64,000 nt of DNA from Micromonospora echinospora (GCF_900091495.1 NZ_LT607413.1:3224001-3288000), one strand, 5' to 3'. Positions 8,189 to 17,478 are shown, numbered from the stretch's first letter. The notes: generated from the letters alone by a model not told the origin. Translations and numbers: made by a program.

Positions 8189-8240
8189 GTTCGCGACTGC
8201 GGGACTCGCTCGCTGCGCTCGCTCATTCCTCGCGCTCACG
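8189..8240 (-). repeat. Dispersed intergenic element, copy 1 (tldD-tldE gap)
   Basis: Read on the minus strand it contains TGAGCGCGAGGA, a variable GAGCGAGCGCAGC stretch, and CCCGCAGTCGCGAAC. The tldD stop codon is the TGA that opens the element, and the tldE GTG follows its end by 15 bases. A second copy with the same two cores is at 47491-47535, again directly ahead of a GTG start. The inner GAGCGAGCGCAGCGAGCGAG part is self-complementary. Confidence 0.8.
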
Positions 8241-9672
8241 CGGTCACCCCCACCCGGACGTTGCGGAAACGGGCCGGGGCGGCCGGGTGGCCGGTGTGCC
8301 CGACCTGCCCCGGCTGGCCCTTGCCGCAGTTGGGCGTGCCCCAGGGGACGATCTCGGAGGAGAGCATGTCCATCGAACGCCAGAAGACCGGCCCGATCCC
8401 GGTGTAGGTCGGGTTGCGCAGCATCCGGCCGCGCCGGCCCTTCTTGACCTCCCACCCGATCTCGCAGCCGAACTGGAAGTTGAGGCGTTTGTCGTCGATG
8501 GACCAGGAACGGTTGATGTCCATCAGCACCCCGTCGTCGGTCGCCTCGACGATCTCCTCCAGGGTGTGCGGTCCCGGCTCCAGGCCGACGTTGGTCATTC
8601 GCACCATCGGCAGCCGGGCCCAACCGTCGGCACGGACGCTGCCGCCGTAGCCCAGACCGGCGACGGCAGCCGAGTCCCGGCCGGCCAGCACCCCCACCCA
8701 ACGGCCGGCGCGGACCGCGTCCCGGCGGACCGCCGGGGAGCCCTCGTCGTCGAAGCCGAAACTGCCCAGCGCGCCCGGGATGGTCGGGTCGATCGTGACG
8801 TTCATCAGCTCGGAGCCGTAGCGCAGCGAGCCGAGCTGGCGCAGGTCCAGCCAGGAGGTGCCGGCGAAGGCGGCCTCCCAGCCGAGGATCCGGTCCAGCT
8901 CGATGGCGTGCCCGACCGACTCGTGGATCTGCAACGCGAGCTGCTCGCCGCCGAGGATCAGGTCGGTCTCGCCGGCCGGGCAGAGCGGGGCGGTGAGCAG
9001 GGCCCGGGACTCCTCGGCCATCCGGGCGGCGTTGCCCACCAGGTCGAGCGAGTCGACCAGCTCCCAGCCGGTGGTGCCGTACTGGCCCCGGTAGCTCGGC
9101 CAGGACCGGCGCTGGGTCTCGCCGTCGCCGATCGAGGTGGCCGAGATGCCCGCCCCGCACTCACGGATGTGCTGGTCGATGCGGTGCCCCTCGCTGGAGA
9201 CGAACCACTTGCTGGTGTCCCAGACCTGGTAGAGCCCCTCGGCGAGATCCGCCCCGTGCTCGGCCATCGTGGCGGTCGCGGCGACCAGCAGGTCGCCCTT
9301 GCCGCTGAGCGGCACGCCGAGCGGGTCGACCTCACAGGGGGAGGACCAGGAGGCGGTGGTGGGCGTCGACGGCACCAGCTCGACCGGTGGGCCGGGCACC
9401 CGGGCGCTCGCCGCGGCGATCCGGGCGGCGCGGTGTCCGGCGTCGCGGGCGGCGGCGTCGGCCAGGTCGGGGACGGCGTAGAAGCCCCAACTCGACCCGA
9501 CCAGCGCGCGCACCCCGAGCCCGAGGTCGGAGTCCTGGGTCAGCTCCTCGATCTCGCCGTTGCGGGCCGACATGGACTCGTAGCGGCGGTGCATCACCCG
9601 GACGTCGGCATACCGCGCACCGGCGTCGAGCGCGGCCTGCACGGCGAGCGTCGCCGCGTCGAACTCGGTCAT
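8236..9672 (-). CDS. tldD: TldD metalloprotease catalytic subunit
   Basis: Zinc peptidase of family U62. The metal motif HESVGH is present in LQIHESVGHAIELDRILG, and the third ligand is expected at the cysteine in TPNCGKGQPGQVGHTGHPA. Other family blocks are VRALVGSSWGFYAVPDL, the glycine-rich GEQLALQIHE strand and FQFGCEIGWEVKKGRRG. The start is ATG 9672 (MTEFDAATLAV), seven bases after TAGGGT, giving a leaderless transcript; the residues added by a longer frame are not conserved. Forms a two-gene unit with tldE. Confidence 0.92.
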   Translation of the reverse strand: MTEFDAATLAVQAALDAGARYADVRVMHRRYESMSARNGEIEELTQDSDLGLGVRALVGSSWGFYAVPDLADAAARDAGHRAARIAAASARVPGPPVELVPSTPTTASWSSPCEVDPLGVPLSGKGDLLVAATATMAEHGADLAEGLYQVWDTSKWFVSSEGHRIDQHIRECGAGISATSIGDGETQRRSWPSYRGQYGTTGWELVDSLDLVGNAARMAEESRALLTAPLCPAGETDLILGGEQLALQIHESVGHAIELDRILGWEAAFAGTSWLDLRQLGSLRYGSELMNVTIDPTIPGALGSFGFDDEGSPAVRRDAVRAGRWVGVLAGRDSAAVAGLGYGGSVRADGWARLPMVRMTNVGLEPGPHTLEEIVEATDDGVLMDINRSWSIDDKRLNFQFGCEIGWEVKKGRRGRMLRNPTYTGIGPVFWRSMDMLSSEIVPWGTPNCGKGQPGQVGHTGHPAAPARFRNVRVGVTA

Positions 9673-9679
9673 GGACTCG

Positions 9680-9709
9680 ACCCTAGGCGAGCCCGCCGAC
9701 ACTTGTCAG
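9680..9709 (-). promoter_or_regulatory. Leaderless promoter of tldD
   Basis: On the minus strand, CTGACA (9704-9709) is 18 bases from TAGGGT (9680-9685), which is seven bases from the tldD ATG. The -35 box overlaps the TGA stop of the upstream Uma2 gene. Confidence 0.6.
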
Positions 9710-10254
9710 TCCAGCAACGCCTCCGGCCGGATCGTCACGTGCACCGGCTCGGTCAGCTTCAGCACCCCACCCGGGCCGGCGGTCGAGTGCTCCACGTAGT
9801 GGCCGTCCTGTAGTCGGTACAACTGGGCGACGAGGGTCTTCTGCTCGACCAGCAGATACCACTCGATCCCGGCGGCTGCGTAGTAGTGCATCTTCAGCAC
9901 CTTGTCCGTGGCGGCGTTGCCAGGCGAGATGATCTCGCAGACCAGTCGTACGTCGCCCGCGTCGACGTAGGGGTCGTCGAGGTCGATCGGATCGGTGACG
10001 ACGAGGTCCGGAATCGAAATGCGGTCCGGGCGGAGCCGGACGTTCACCCCTTCCAGCACGCGCAGTCCGGCCTCGCGGACCGGTCGGCGCAGGGCGGCGC
10101 GGAGTTCACCGGAGATGTTCTGGTGTTGGGGCGTGGGGGCTGGGGTCACGTGGAGGCTCCCGTCGAAGAGTTCGACGCGGTGGTGCGTCTCGCCGAGGGC
10201 GAGGTACTCCTCCTCCGTCCACGGTCCGTGGTGGTCGAACAGCGCTGCGATCAT
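9706..10254 (-). CDS. Uma2-family (DUF820) putative endonuclease-like protein (182 aa)
   Basis: The Uma2 family has a PD-(D/E)XK-like fold and is multiplied in actinomycetes and cyanobacteria; its biological role is unknown. Family features are WTEEEYLALGE, the HHRVELFDGSLHVTPAPTPQHQ entry, RISIPDLVVTD supplying the acidic metal ligand, and CEIISPGNAATDKVLKMHYYAAAGIEWYLLVE, in which E, D and K fit the nuclease-like core. The start is ATG 10254 (MIAALFDHHG) with GGAGGTGACC just upstream. It stands alone between the LuxR-type regulator and tldD; I see no partner suggesting a defence role. Confidence 0.85.
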   Translation of the reverse strand: MIAALFDHHGPWTEEEYLALGETHHRVELFDGSLHVTPAPTPQHQNISGELRAALRRPVREAGLRVLEGVNVRLRPDRISIPDLVVTDPIDLDDPYVDAGDVRLVCEIISPGNAATDKVLKMHYYAAAGIEWYLLVEQKTLVAQLYRLQDGHYVEHSTAGPGGVLKLTEPVHVTIRPEALLD

Positions 10255-10358
10255 GGTCACCTCCATCTCGATCCGGCGGGAATCCTCTCGTGATCGCCTG
10301 CCCCATCGTCGCACCTCGGGTGCGACGAGCTGGGCTCATCGGCCACCACGTCGGGCGG

Positions 10359-13286
10359 TCAGTCGCCGTCGACCGGGAGCGGCATCATCGCCGGGAGTTC
10401 TCGGCGGGACCGGCAGCCGAGCTTGCGCAGCACGCTGGCGACATGGCTCTCGACCGTACGCCGGGACAGGAACAGCTCCTCGGCGATCTCCTGGTTCGTC
10501 CGCCCGTTCGCCGCCAGCAACGCCACCTCGCGTTCCCGGGACGACAGCACCCGGCCGTGGGACGGGCGTCCACCGCGCCACGGGTACGGGATGGCCACGC
10601 CGTTGCTCCGCATGGTCCGGCAGATCCGCGCGATGTCCCGGTCCGCGCCGAGTTCCCCGTAGGAGCGCAACGCGTCCTCCAGGATGCGCCCGCCGTCGGC
10701 GGCTCCCCGTTCGCAGCGCCAGCGTCCGAGGCGCTCGCGGGCCGTGGCCTCCTGGTAGCGCAGCCCGGCCTCGCCCAGCCTGGTGTGCGCCGCGACGAGG
10801 AGCCGATCGGCCTGCTGCTGGGCATCACGTGCGCGGAGCAGGACAGCCCGCGCGCTGAGCAGGGCCGCCTGGGCGAGTGGCGCGTCGGCGTCGCCGATCC
10901 CGGCGCCCAGCTCGTCCACGAGTGGGCCCGCCTCGTCGGTCCGGCCCACGGCGTCGAGGGCGTCCGTCAGGCACAGCACCGACTCGGCCCCCCACACCCA
11001 GTTCCCCTTGGCGCGTACGTCGGCGAGCGCGGCGGTGGCGGCCGAGGCCGCGCCCTCGGCGTCGCCCAGCGTCAGCAACAGCCGGGACAGCGTGGTCCGG
11101 GCGGAGATCAGCGGCCAGACGGCACCGACCCGCTCGGTGACCGCGACCACGTCACCCAGGCTCGCGGTGGCCTCCTCGGCCGGGCCGGTGGCCGCCAGCA
11201 ACGCGCCGTGCAGCAACCGGATGTCGAAGGAGGCGGCGGCGAAGTGGGACGCCGTGCCGTGGGACGGCTGCGGGAGGGCCGGGTGGAAGCCGCTCAGTCG
11301 GCGGAGGCGGTCAGTCAGCCCCTTCCAGCGTCCGAGGGCGTGGTCGACGGCGGCGGCCACGAGTTCGACGACCTCCGCCAGGCGGAGGTACTCAGCCTGG
11401 TCGGCGGTCCGGCGTCCTTCGGCCAGCAGGGTCTCCGCACGCCGTAGCTGCCCGATGTGGAGGGCGCCCTGTGCCCAGTTGAGGCAGGCGCGGGCGTGTT
11501 CCCGTGGCGCGGACCGGAGGGCGTCGTCCCGCAGCAGCTCGTCGATCAGCCGCCAGCTCGCCGGGTCGCCCTGTTCGAGCAGGAGCGAGGCCCGCGCGAT
11601 GCGGACCGCGACGTGGACGCCCCGCTCGCCGCTGCGCCGTGCGGCCTCCTCGGCCTGGTCGCACCGGACGGCGTGCTCACTGAAGTGCCGGTCCACCACG
11701 GTCTCCGGCGCGGCGAGCGCGGCGAGCGCCCGACCGAGCAGTCCGGGCCGGTCGGCCAGGTCGGGGACGGCCTGTTCGATCTGGAGGTAGCCCGCCCGGG
11801 CCGCGCCGTGCTGGCGCAGCAGGCGTCCGAGGGCGAAGCGCAGCTCGCCGCGCAGGCCGGCGGGGAGCGGTTCGGTCGCCAGGAGGCGTTCGAGGATCGG
11901 TACGGCCTGCGTCTGTGCCAGCCCGTCGACCGCCGCCTTGCCGAGCTTGACGGCCAGCCTGACCCGCACCTCACCGGCCGGCTCGCCGAGCTGGAGCGCC
12001 TGCAACAGGAACCGCGCCGCCGTGGCGTCGTTGCCGTGCGCGAGGGCGGTGTCCGCCGCCGCCTCCGCGTTCGCCACGAACTCGGCGGCGCTCCCGGCGA
12101 GCCGGAAATGGTGGGCGAGCTGGGCCAGCGGTTTCGGCCCGCCCGCCGACTGGAGGGCCCGCGCGGTCTTCAGGTGCAGCCAGCGCCGGCTGGACGTGGC
12201 CACCGACTCGTACACGATCTGCCAGGCCAACCGGTGCCGGAACCGGCATCCGCCGTCGTGCTCGTGCAGCAGGCCGGCCGCCTGCGCCTGCGCCAGGGCC
12301 TCGGCGATCTCCGCCGGGCCGCGACCGGTGACCTCCGCGAGGATCCCCTCGTCGGGGGTCATGCCGACGACGGCGGCAGCCCGGAGGATCTCCTGTGCCC
12401 CGTGGTCGAGCGAGGAGAGGCGCTGGAGCAGCACGTCCCGCAGCACCGTCGGCACGGCGAGGTCGGCGAGCACGTCGGGCCGGCCGGGGATCTCGCCGGC
12501 GGGCAGGTGCTCCGGGAGGGTGCGGAGCACCTCCTCCACCACGAAGGGGATGCCACCGGTCTTCTCGTACAGCGAGGTGGCGAAGGCCGCCGGCACGTCC
12601 GTCCGCAGGATGCTGCTCGCGAGCTGCTCCACCTCGGGCGGGCGCAGCGGGGCGAGGCGGATCGACCGCGCCGGCCCGGACGGTGCGCGGGCGAAGGCCT
12701 CCCGGACCGGCAGCGGCCCGGCCCCGCTGCGGACGGTGAGGATCACCGAGAGTTCCCTCGGCTGGTACGTGGCCAGGAAGGCGAGGAAGTCCTGGGTGCC
12801 GCCGTCGGCCCAGTGCACGTCCTCCAGGACGAGGACCAGCGGGCTCAGGTGGTCGAGCAGCGCGATGGCCGCCCGGAACACCCGGTGCCGCTCCGCCAGT
12901 TGGTCGGAGAGCGCGGGCAGGGGCGCGGGCAGGTGCTCGGCGACCTCGGGGAGAAGCGGCGCGAGCGCCCCGACCACCGGGTTGCCCGGCGGGGACAGGG
13001 CGAGGTCGGGGCCGGCGAGACGGAAGGCGTCGAGCAGGGGGGAGAGCGGCAGGGGCTCCTGGAGCAGCTCGCACTGGCCGACCAGGCGGCGCACACCGGC
13101 CAGGTCGGGGGTGGCGAGGAGCTCTCCCACCAGGCGGCTCTTGCCGACCCCCGCCTCGCCCTCGACCAGGACGAGGGACGGCGGGGCGGCGACGGCCGCG
13201 CGCAGCGTGGCCAACTCGGCCCGGCGGCCGACGAGCACCGCCGACCGGGAGTCCGACCGGGCGACGTGCGGCGGTCCCAAGGGCAT
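10359..13286 (-). CDS. Large LuxR-family transcriptional regulator with AAA ATPase domain (LAL type, 975 aa)
   Basis: LAL regulators couple nucleotide binding and a helical repeat region to a C-terminal LuxR DNA-binding domain. Visible are the Walker A GEAGVGKS (residues 43-50), a Walker B-like VLVLEDVHWAD near 150-160, a long Ala/Leu-rich TPR-like middle, and a C-terminal HTH (about 915-970) with LSSREREVALLAANGRTNQE and LFLSRRTVESHVASVLRKLG. The start is ATG 13286, with AGGGGGGTGG just ahead; a TTG further upstream is less likely. Divergent from a secreted subtilase with only 177 bases between them, so it may control that gene, itself, or both. The activating signal is unknown. Confidence 0.92.
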   Translation of the reverse strand: MPLGPPHVARSDSRSAVLVGRRAELATLRAAVAAPPSLVLVEGEAGVGKSRLVGELLATPDLAGVRRLVGQCELLQEPLPLSPLLDAFRLAGPDLALSPPGNPVVGALAPLLPEVAEHLPAPLPALSDQLAERHRVFRAAIALLDHLSPLVLVLEDVHWADGGTQDFLAFLATYQPRELSVILTVRSGAGPLPVREAFARAPSGPARSIRLAPLRPPEVEQLASSILRTDVPAAFATSLYEKTGGIPFVVEEVLRTLPEHLPAGEIPGRPDVLADLAVPTVLRDVLLQRLSSLDHGAQEILRAAAVVGMTPDEGILAEVTGRGPAEIAEALAQAQAAGLLHEHDGGCRFRHRLAWQIVYESVATSSRRWLHLKTARALQSAGGPKPLAQLAHHFRLAGSAAEFVANAEAAADTALAHGNDATAARFLLQALQLGEPAGEVRVRLAVKLGKAAVDGLAQTQAVPILERLLATEPLPAGLRGELRFALGRLLRQHGAARAGYLQIEQAVPDLADRPGLLGRALAALAAPETVVDRHFSEHAVRCDQAEEAARRSGERGVHVAVRIARASLLLEQGDPASWRLIDELLRDDALRSAPREHARACLNWAQGALHIGQLRRAETLLAEGRRTADQAEYLRLAEVVELVAAAVDHALGRWKGLTDRLRRLSGFHPALPQPSHGTASHFAAASFDIRLLHGALLAATGPAEEATASLGDVVAVTERVGAVWPLISARTTLSRLLLTLGDAEGAASAATAALADVRAKGNWVWGAESVLCLTDALDAVGRTDEAGPLVDELGAGIGDADAPLAQAALLSARAVLLRARDAQQQADRLLVAAHTRLGEAGLRYQEATARERLGRWRCERGAADGGRILEDALRSYGELGADRDIARICRTMRSNGVAIPYPWRGGRPSHGRVLSSREREVALLAANGRTNQEIAEELFLSRRTVESHVASVLRKLGCRSRRELPAMMPLPVDGD

Positions 13287-13311
13287 CCGGCCACCCCCCT
13301 CTGCCCGCGTC

Positions 13312-13332
13312 AACCCGATTCACCTGCGGGTT
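13312..13332. promoter_or_regulatory. Inverted repeat AACCCG-N9-CGGGTT upstream of the LuxR-type gene
   Basis: Perfect 6-bp arms separated by nine bases, 26 bases ahead of the regulator ATG and next to TACCCT (minus strand, 13335-13340), a possible -10 box. A candidate autoregulatory site. Confidence 0.35.
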
Positions 13333-13421
13333 CAGGGTACTGAGTCTTCTGTTACCGGTCTCCACACCGACAGGTCAAAAATCGGTATCCGGTACGGAAG
13401 CCCGGTCCGGCCCGCCGTCAC

Positions 13422-13427
13422 TAGCGT
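13422..13427 (+). promoter_or_regulatory. -10 box TAGCGT of the subtilase gene
   Basis: TAGCGT about 37 bases ahead of the ATG would place the transcript start near 13433-13435, leaving a leader of about 30 bases with AAGGGGCGGGG as ribosome binding site. No clear -35 box. Confidence 0.4.
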
Positions 13428-13463
13428 CGACCGCCACATGCACGAGCGCGGTAAGGGGCGGGG

Positions 13464-16400
13464 ATGGATCTGAGACAGCGACGATTGACGGCGGCGACGG
13501 CGGTGGCCGCGTTGACGCTGGCCGGGGGCGTGTGGCACGGCCCGGCCGCGTGGGCCGCCCCGGAGAAGGGCCGTACGGACGAGCGGAAGACCTACCTCGT
13601 GCAGATGGCGCTGGACCCGGTCGCGACGTACGACGGGAAGGTGGCCGGGCTGGCCGCCACGAAGCCGCAGCGCGGCCAGAAGATCGACCCGGGTTCCGCC
13701 CCGGTGAAGAAGTACGCCGACCACCTGCGGGGCCGGCACGACAAGGCGCTCGGCAAGGTGGGCGGCGGCCGGAAGCTCTACGAGTACGTCTACACCTACG
13801 ACGGGTTCGCCGCGGAGCTGACCGACTCCCAGGTCGCCCGGCTGCGGACGATGCCCGACGTCGTCTCGGTGACCGAGGACCGGAAGGTGTCGACGCAGAC
13901 GTCCTCGACGCCGTCCTTCCTCGGCCTGGACGCGCGCGGGGGCCTCTGGGACCAGCTCGGCGGCGTCAAGGGGCGGGGCAAGAGCACGGGCGTGGGTGAC
14001 GGCATCGTCATCGGCGTGATCGACAGCGGCATCTGGCCGACCAGCGGGAGCTTCGCCGACACCGACGGCCGGGGCCGGCCGTTCCCGCCGGTCCGGGGCT
14101 TCGAGGGCAGCTGCCAGGGGACGGCCCCCGACGGCTCCTGGGACCGCACGATGTGCAACGGGAAAGTGGTCGCGGCGCGGCACTTCGCCGGCGGATGGGG
14201 CGGCGACGACGCGGTGAAGCAGGAGCTGCCGTGGGAGTTCCTGTCGCCGCGTGACTACAACGGCCACGGCACGCACACCGCCGCCACGGCCGCGGGCAAC
14301 CACGGCGTCGCCGCGACCGGGGCGGCGCAGATGTTCGGGACGGTCAGCGGGGTGGCGCCGGGAGCCCGGATCGCCGCCTACAAGGCGCTCTGGTCGACCC
14401 GGGACGGATCGACCGCCAGCGGCTTCAACTCCGACCTGGTCGCGGCGATCGACCAGGCGGTGGCGGACGGCGTGGACGTCATCAACTACTCGGTCTCCGG
14501 GACCTCCACGGACTTCCTCGACCCGGCGGAGATGGCGTTCCTGGCCGCCGCGCAGGCGGGCATCTTCGTGGCGGCCTCGGCGGGGAACGACGGACCGGCC
14601 ACCGCCACCGTGGCGCATCCGTCCCCATGGGTGACCACGGTCGCGGCCGGCACCCACAACCGCACCGGACAGGCGTCGGTGACGCTCGGCAACGGCGCTG
14701 TGTACACCGGGGCCTCGCTGGCGTCGGCGCCGGTCGGTCCTGCGCCCCTCGTCGACGCCACCGCGGCAGCGCTTCCCGGCGCCGACCCGGTGGCCGTGGC
14801 ACAGTGCCGGGCGGCCAGCGACAACGACGGCAAGGCGGTGCTCGACCCGGCGAAGGTCAAGGGCCGGATCGTGCTCTGTGACCGGGGCGGGAACGCCCGG
14901 GGCAACAAGAGTCTCGCCGTCGCCCAGGCGGGCGGCGTCGGCGTGGTCCTGACCAACGTGGACCCGAACTCGCTCAACGCCGACCTGCACGCGGTGCCCA
15001 CCGTGCACCTCGCAGACTCGGACCGGCAGGCCGTGAAGACCTACGCCGCCAGCGACGGCGCGACGGCGTCGATCGGCCAGGCGACGCTCCGGTACGACGC
15101 CCCGGCTCCGTACGTCGCCGAGTTCTCCTCGCGCGGGCCGCTGTACGCCGGCGGCGGCAACCTGCTCAAGCCGGACCTGATCGCCCCCGGACAGGACATC
15201 CTGGCGGCCACCGCGCCACCCGCCGCCAACGGGGCCGAGTTCGGCATCATGAGCGGCACCTCGATGTCGGCCCCGCACGTCGCCGGGCTCGCGGCACTGT
15301 TGAAGGACCTCCACCCGGACTGGTCGCCGATGGCGATCAAGTCGGCGCTGATGACGAGCGGTTCCGACGTCCGGGACGGGCCCAACACCGACCCGTCCGT
15401 GATCTTCAAGCAGGGGGCGGGGCACGTCACCCCGACCAGCGCCACCGACCCCGGCCTGGTCTACGACAGCGGTGCCGAGGACTGGCTCGCCTTCCTCTGC
15501 GGCACGACCGACGGCGTCTCCACCGAGACCTGCGACGGGCTCGCCAAGTCGGGCCGGTCCCTCGACCCGAGTGACCTGAACGTGCCCTCGATCTCGGTCG
15601 GCCGGCTGTCCGGCACCCGTACGGTGACCCGCGAGGTGACGAACGTCGGCCGCTCGACCGCCACCTACACCCCCGCCATCTCGGGGCTGGACGGGGTCAC
15701 GGCCACCGTCAGCCCGGAGCGGCTCACGCTGAAGTCGGGGCAGACGAAGTCCTTCACGGTCACGTTCACCCGCACCAGCGCGCCGCTGGGCACCTTCCAG
15801 GGTGGCCAGCTGACCTGGTCCGACGGTCGGCACCGGGTGCGCGTCCCGGTGGTGGTGCGTCCGGTGCCCGAGACCTGGGCGGCCAGCTACGGGGCCCAGG
15901 GCCTGGACGACATCGCGCAGCACGTCGCCCTGGACCCGAAGGGCAAGCGCCTCTACGTGGTCGGCGCGAGCAACCAGGCGCTCTGGGGTATGCCCAGTCC
16001 GCGCCTGGTCGCCGTCGCCTACGACCCGGCCACCGGGGCCCGGCTGTGGAGCGCGAGTTACGCCGGACCCGCCGCCACGTACGACGAGCCGACGGCGATC
16101 GAGGTGAGCCCGGACGGTTCCAAGCTCTTCGTCACCGGGGTGAGCGAGGCGCAGGGGTCGGGCAGTGACGTCGTCACCCTCGCCTACGACACCGCCACCG
16201 GGCGGCAGCTCTGGGAGGCGCGGTACACCGGCACGGAGGCGAACGGCGCGGACACCGGGAACGCGATCTCGGTCAGCCCGGACGGGAAGAGCGTCTACGT
16301 GACCGGATACACGACGCTGGCCGGCAACGAGCTGGACTACCTGACGATCGCGTACCACGCCGACAGTGGCGAACGGAAGTGGCTGACCACCTACGACGGG

Positions 16401-17252
16401 CCGGGGCCCTTCGCCGACGACGCCAGGGCGATCGGGGTGAGCCCGGACGGCACCAAGGTCTTCGTCACCGGCCAGACCAGCGGCGTGGACACGGGTCTGA
16501 CCGACTGGGGCACCGTGGCGTTCGACGCCGGCACCGGCGCGCAGCTCTGGACGGCCCTGCACAACGGCACGTCGAACGCCATCGACATCCCGAGCAAGGT
16601 CGTGGCGTCCCCCGCCGCGGTCCTCGTCACCGGGAGCAGCGGCACCACGGACACGGGCAACGACCTCGTCACCATCGCCTACGACCCGGCCACCGGCAGG
16701 GAGCTCTGGACGGACCGCTACGACGGTCCGGGGCACGGCACGGACACCCCCCGCGCGCTCGCGCTCACCCCGGACGGCCGCCAGCTGTTCGTGACCGGTG
16801 ACAGCGAGGGCGAGGGGACGAAGGCCGACTTCGTCACGCTCGCCTACGACACCGCCACCGGGAAGCGGTCGTGGGTGCAGCGCCACAACGGGCAGATCGA
16901 CGGCGTGGACGCCGCCTGGGACCTGGCGGTGACCCCGGACGGGAGCCGGGTCGTCGTCACCGGCGGCAGCGCCGACCGCGAGACCGGTGGTGCGGGCTCC
17001 GTGATGGTCGACGACGACTACCTGACGATCGCGTACGACACCGCGAGCGGGAAGGTGACGTGGACCGGCCGGTACGACGGCATGCCCGGCGGCGGCGCCG
17101 ACAACGCGTACGGGGTCGTCGTGGACAGCACTCCGGACGCCGGGGTCCGGATCTTCGTGACCGGGTCGAGCGTGACCGGCGGGGTGCTGCCCTGGGAGCC
17201 GGAGATCGACTTCACCACGGTGGCCTACGTCGACCCCTGGCGGAAGCCGTGA
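13464..17252 (+). CDS. Secreted subtilase (S8) with PA insert and C-terminal seven-blade propeller (1262 aa)
   Basis: Extracellular serine protease. Domains in order: signal peptide (about 1-31, cleaving after AAWA), I9-type propeptide (about 40-145, ending VVSVTEDRKV), S8 domain with D in VIGVIDSGIWP (about 187), H in NGHGTHTAA (about 268) and S in SGTSMSAPHVAG (about 599), a protease-associated insert (about 425-515), an Fn3-like domain (about 690-795), and seven repeats of 50-60 residues (about 800-1255) with motifs like YDxATGxxLWxxxYxG and SPDGxxxxVTG. PA and Fn3 domains are typical of cucumisin-type subtilases; a PQQ-like propeller fused behind them is unusual and may bind substrate or cell wall. 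ATG follows AAGGGGCGGGG. Confidence 0.92.
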   Translation: MDLRQRRLTAATAVAALTLAGGVWHGPAAWAAPEKGRTDERKTYLVQMALDPVATYDGKVAGLAATKPQRGQKIDPGSAPVKKYADHLRGRHDKALGKVGGGRKLYEYVYTYDGFAAELTDSQVARLRTMPDVVSVTEDRKVSTQTSSTPSFLGLDARGGLWDQLGGVKGRGKSTGVGDGIVIGVIDSGIWPTSGSFADTDGRGRPFPPVRGFEGSCQGTAPDGSWDRTMCNGKVVAARHFAGGWGGDDAVKQELPWEFLSPRDYNGHGTHTAATAAGNHGVAATGAAQMFGTVSGVAPGARIAAYKALWSTRDGSTASGFNSDLVAAIDQAVADGVDVINYSVSGTSTDFLDPAEMAFLAAAQAGIFVAASAGNDGPATATVAHPSPWVTTVAAGTHNRTGQASVTLGNGAVYTGASLASAPVGPAPLVDATAAALPGADPVAVAQCRAASDNDGKAVLDPAKVKGRIVLCDRGGNARGNKSLAVAQAGGVGVVLTNVDPNSLNADLHAVPTVHLADSDRQAVKTYAASDGATASIGQATLRYDAPAPYVAEFSSRGPLYAGGGNLLKPDLIAPGQDILAATAPPAANGAEFGIMSGTSMSAPHVAGLAALLKDLHPDWSPMAIKSALMTSGSDVRDGPNTDPSVIFKQGAGHVTPTSATDPGLVYDSGAEDWLAFLCGTTDGVSTETCDGLAKSGRSLDPSDLNVPSISVGRLSGTRTVTREVTNVGRSTATYTPAISGLDGVTATVSPERLTLKSGQTKSFTVTFTRTSAPLGTFQGGQLTWSDGRHRVRVPVVVRPVPETWAASYGAQGLDDIAQHVALDPKGKRLYVVGASNQALWGMPSPRLVAVAYDPATGARLWSASYAGPAATYDEPTAIEVSPDGSKLFVTGVSEAQGSGSDVVTLAYDTATGRQLWEARYTGTEANGADTGNAISVSPDGKSVYVTGYTTLAGNELDYLTIAYHADSGERKWLTTYDGPGPFADDARAIGVSPDGTKVFVTGQTSGVDTGLTDWGTVAFDAGTGAQLWTALHNGTSNAIDIPSKVVASPAAVLVTGSSGTTDTGNDLVTIAYDPATGRELWTDRYDGPGHGTDTPRALALTPDGRQLFVTGDSEGEGTKADFVTLAYDTATGKRSWVQRHNGQIDGVDAAWDLAVTPDGSRVVVTGGSADRETGGAGSVMVDDDYLTIAYDTASGKVTWTGRYDGMPGGGADNAYGVVVDSTPDAGVRIFVTGSSVTGGVLPWEPEIDFTTVAYVDPWRKP

Positions 17253-17310
17253 CCCTGGCGTGACTCCCGGTCGTCCGGCCGGGTGCGCCACGAGGTGATC
17301 TTTCCAACTG

Positions 17311-17354
17311 CGAACGGGCTGTGCTGGCAGGCTGCTGCCGGCGCAGCCCGTTCG
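17311..17354 (+). terminator. 20-bp hairpin after the subtilase gene
   Basis: Arms 17311-17330 and 17335-17354 pair over 20 positions with two G-U wobbles around a GCTG loop, 59 bases after the stop codon. Confidence 0.8.
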
Positions 17355-17448
17355 GCGTAAGCGTCGGCGGGACCGCCGAGGGGGAGCCGCTCGGCCTCGC
17401 GTCGTGGGTCGTCCGGGGGGCGATGCCGACTCGTTACGGGATCGACCG

Positions 17449-17478
17449 CTGACAGGACGGCTGCTTGTAGCTTATTTT
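17449..17478 (+). promoter_or_regulatory. Promoter of the peptide ABC importer operon
   Basis: CTGACA (17449-17454), an 18-base spacer and TATTTT (17473-17478), in an AT-richer pocket 54 bases ahead of the first GTG. Confidence 0.5.

Noticed and set aside
6798..9672. TldD/TldE as part of a ribosomal-peptide cluster
   Set aside because: No precursor peptide or modification enzyme is adjacent; the pair is also a common housekeeping protease.
9706..10254. Uma2 gene as a restriction or phage-defence nuclease
   Set aside because: The family is nuclease-like by fold, but no methylase, helicase or other defence partner is next to it.
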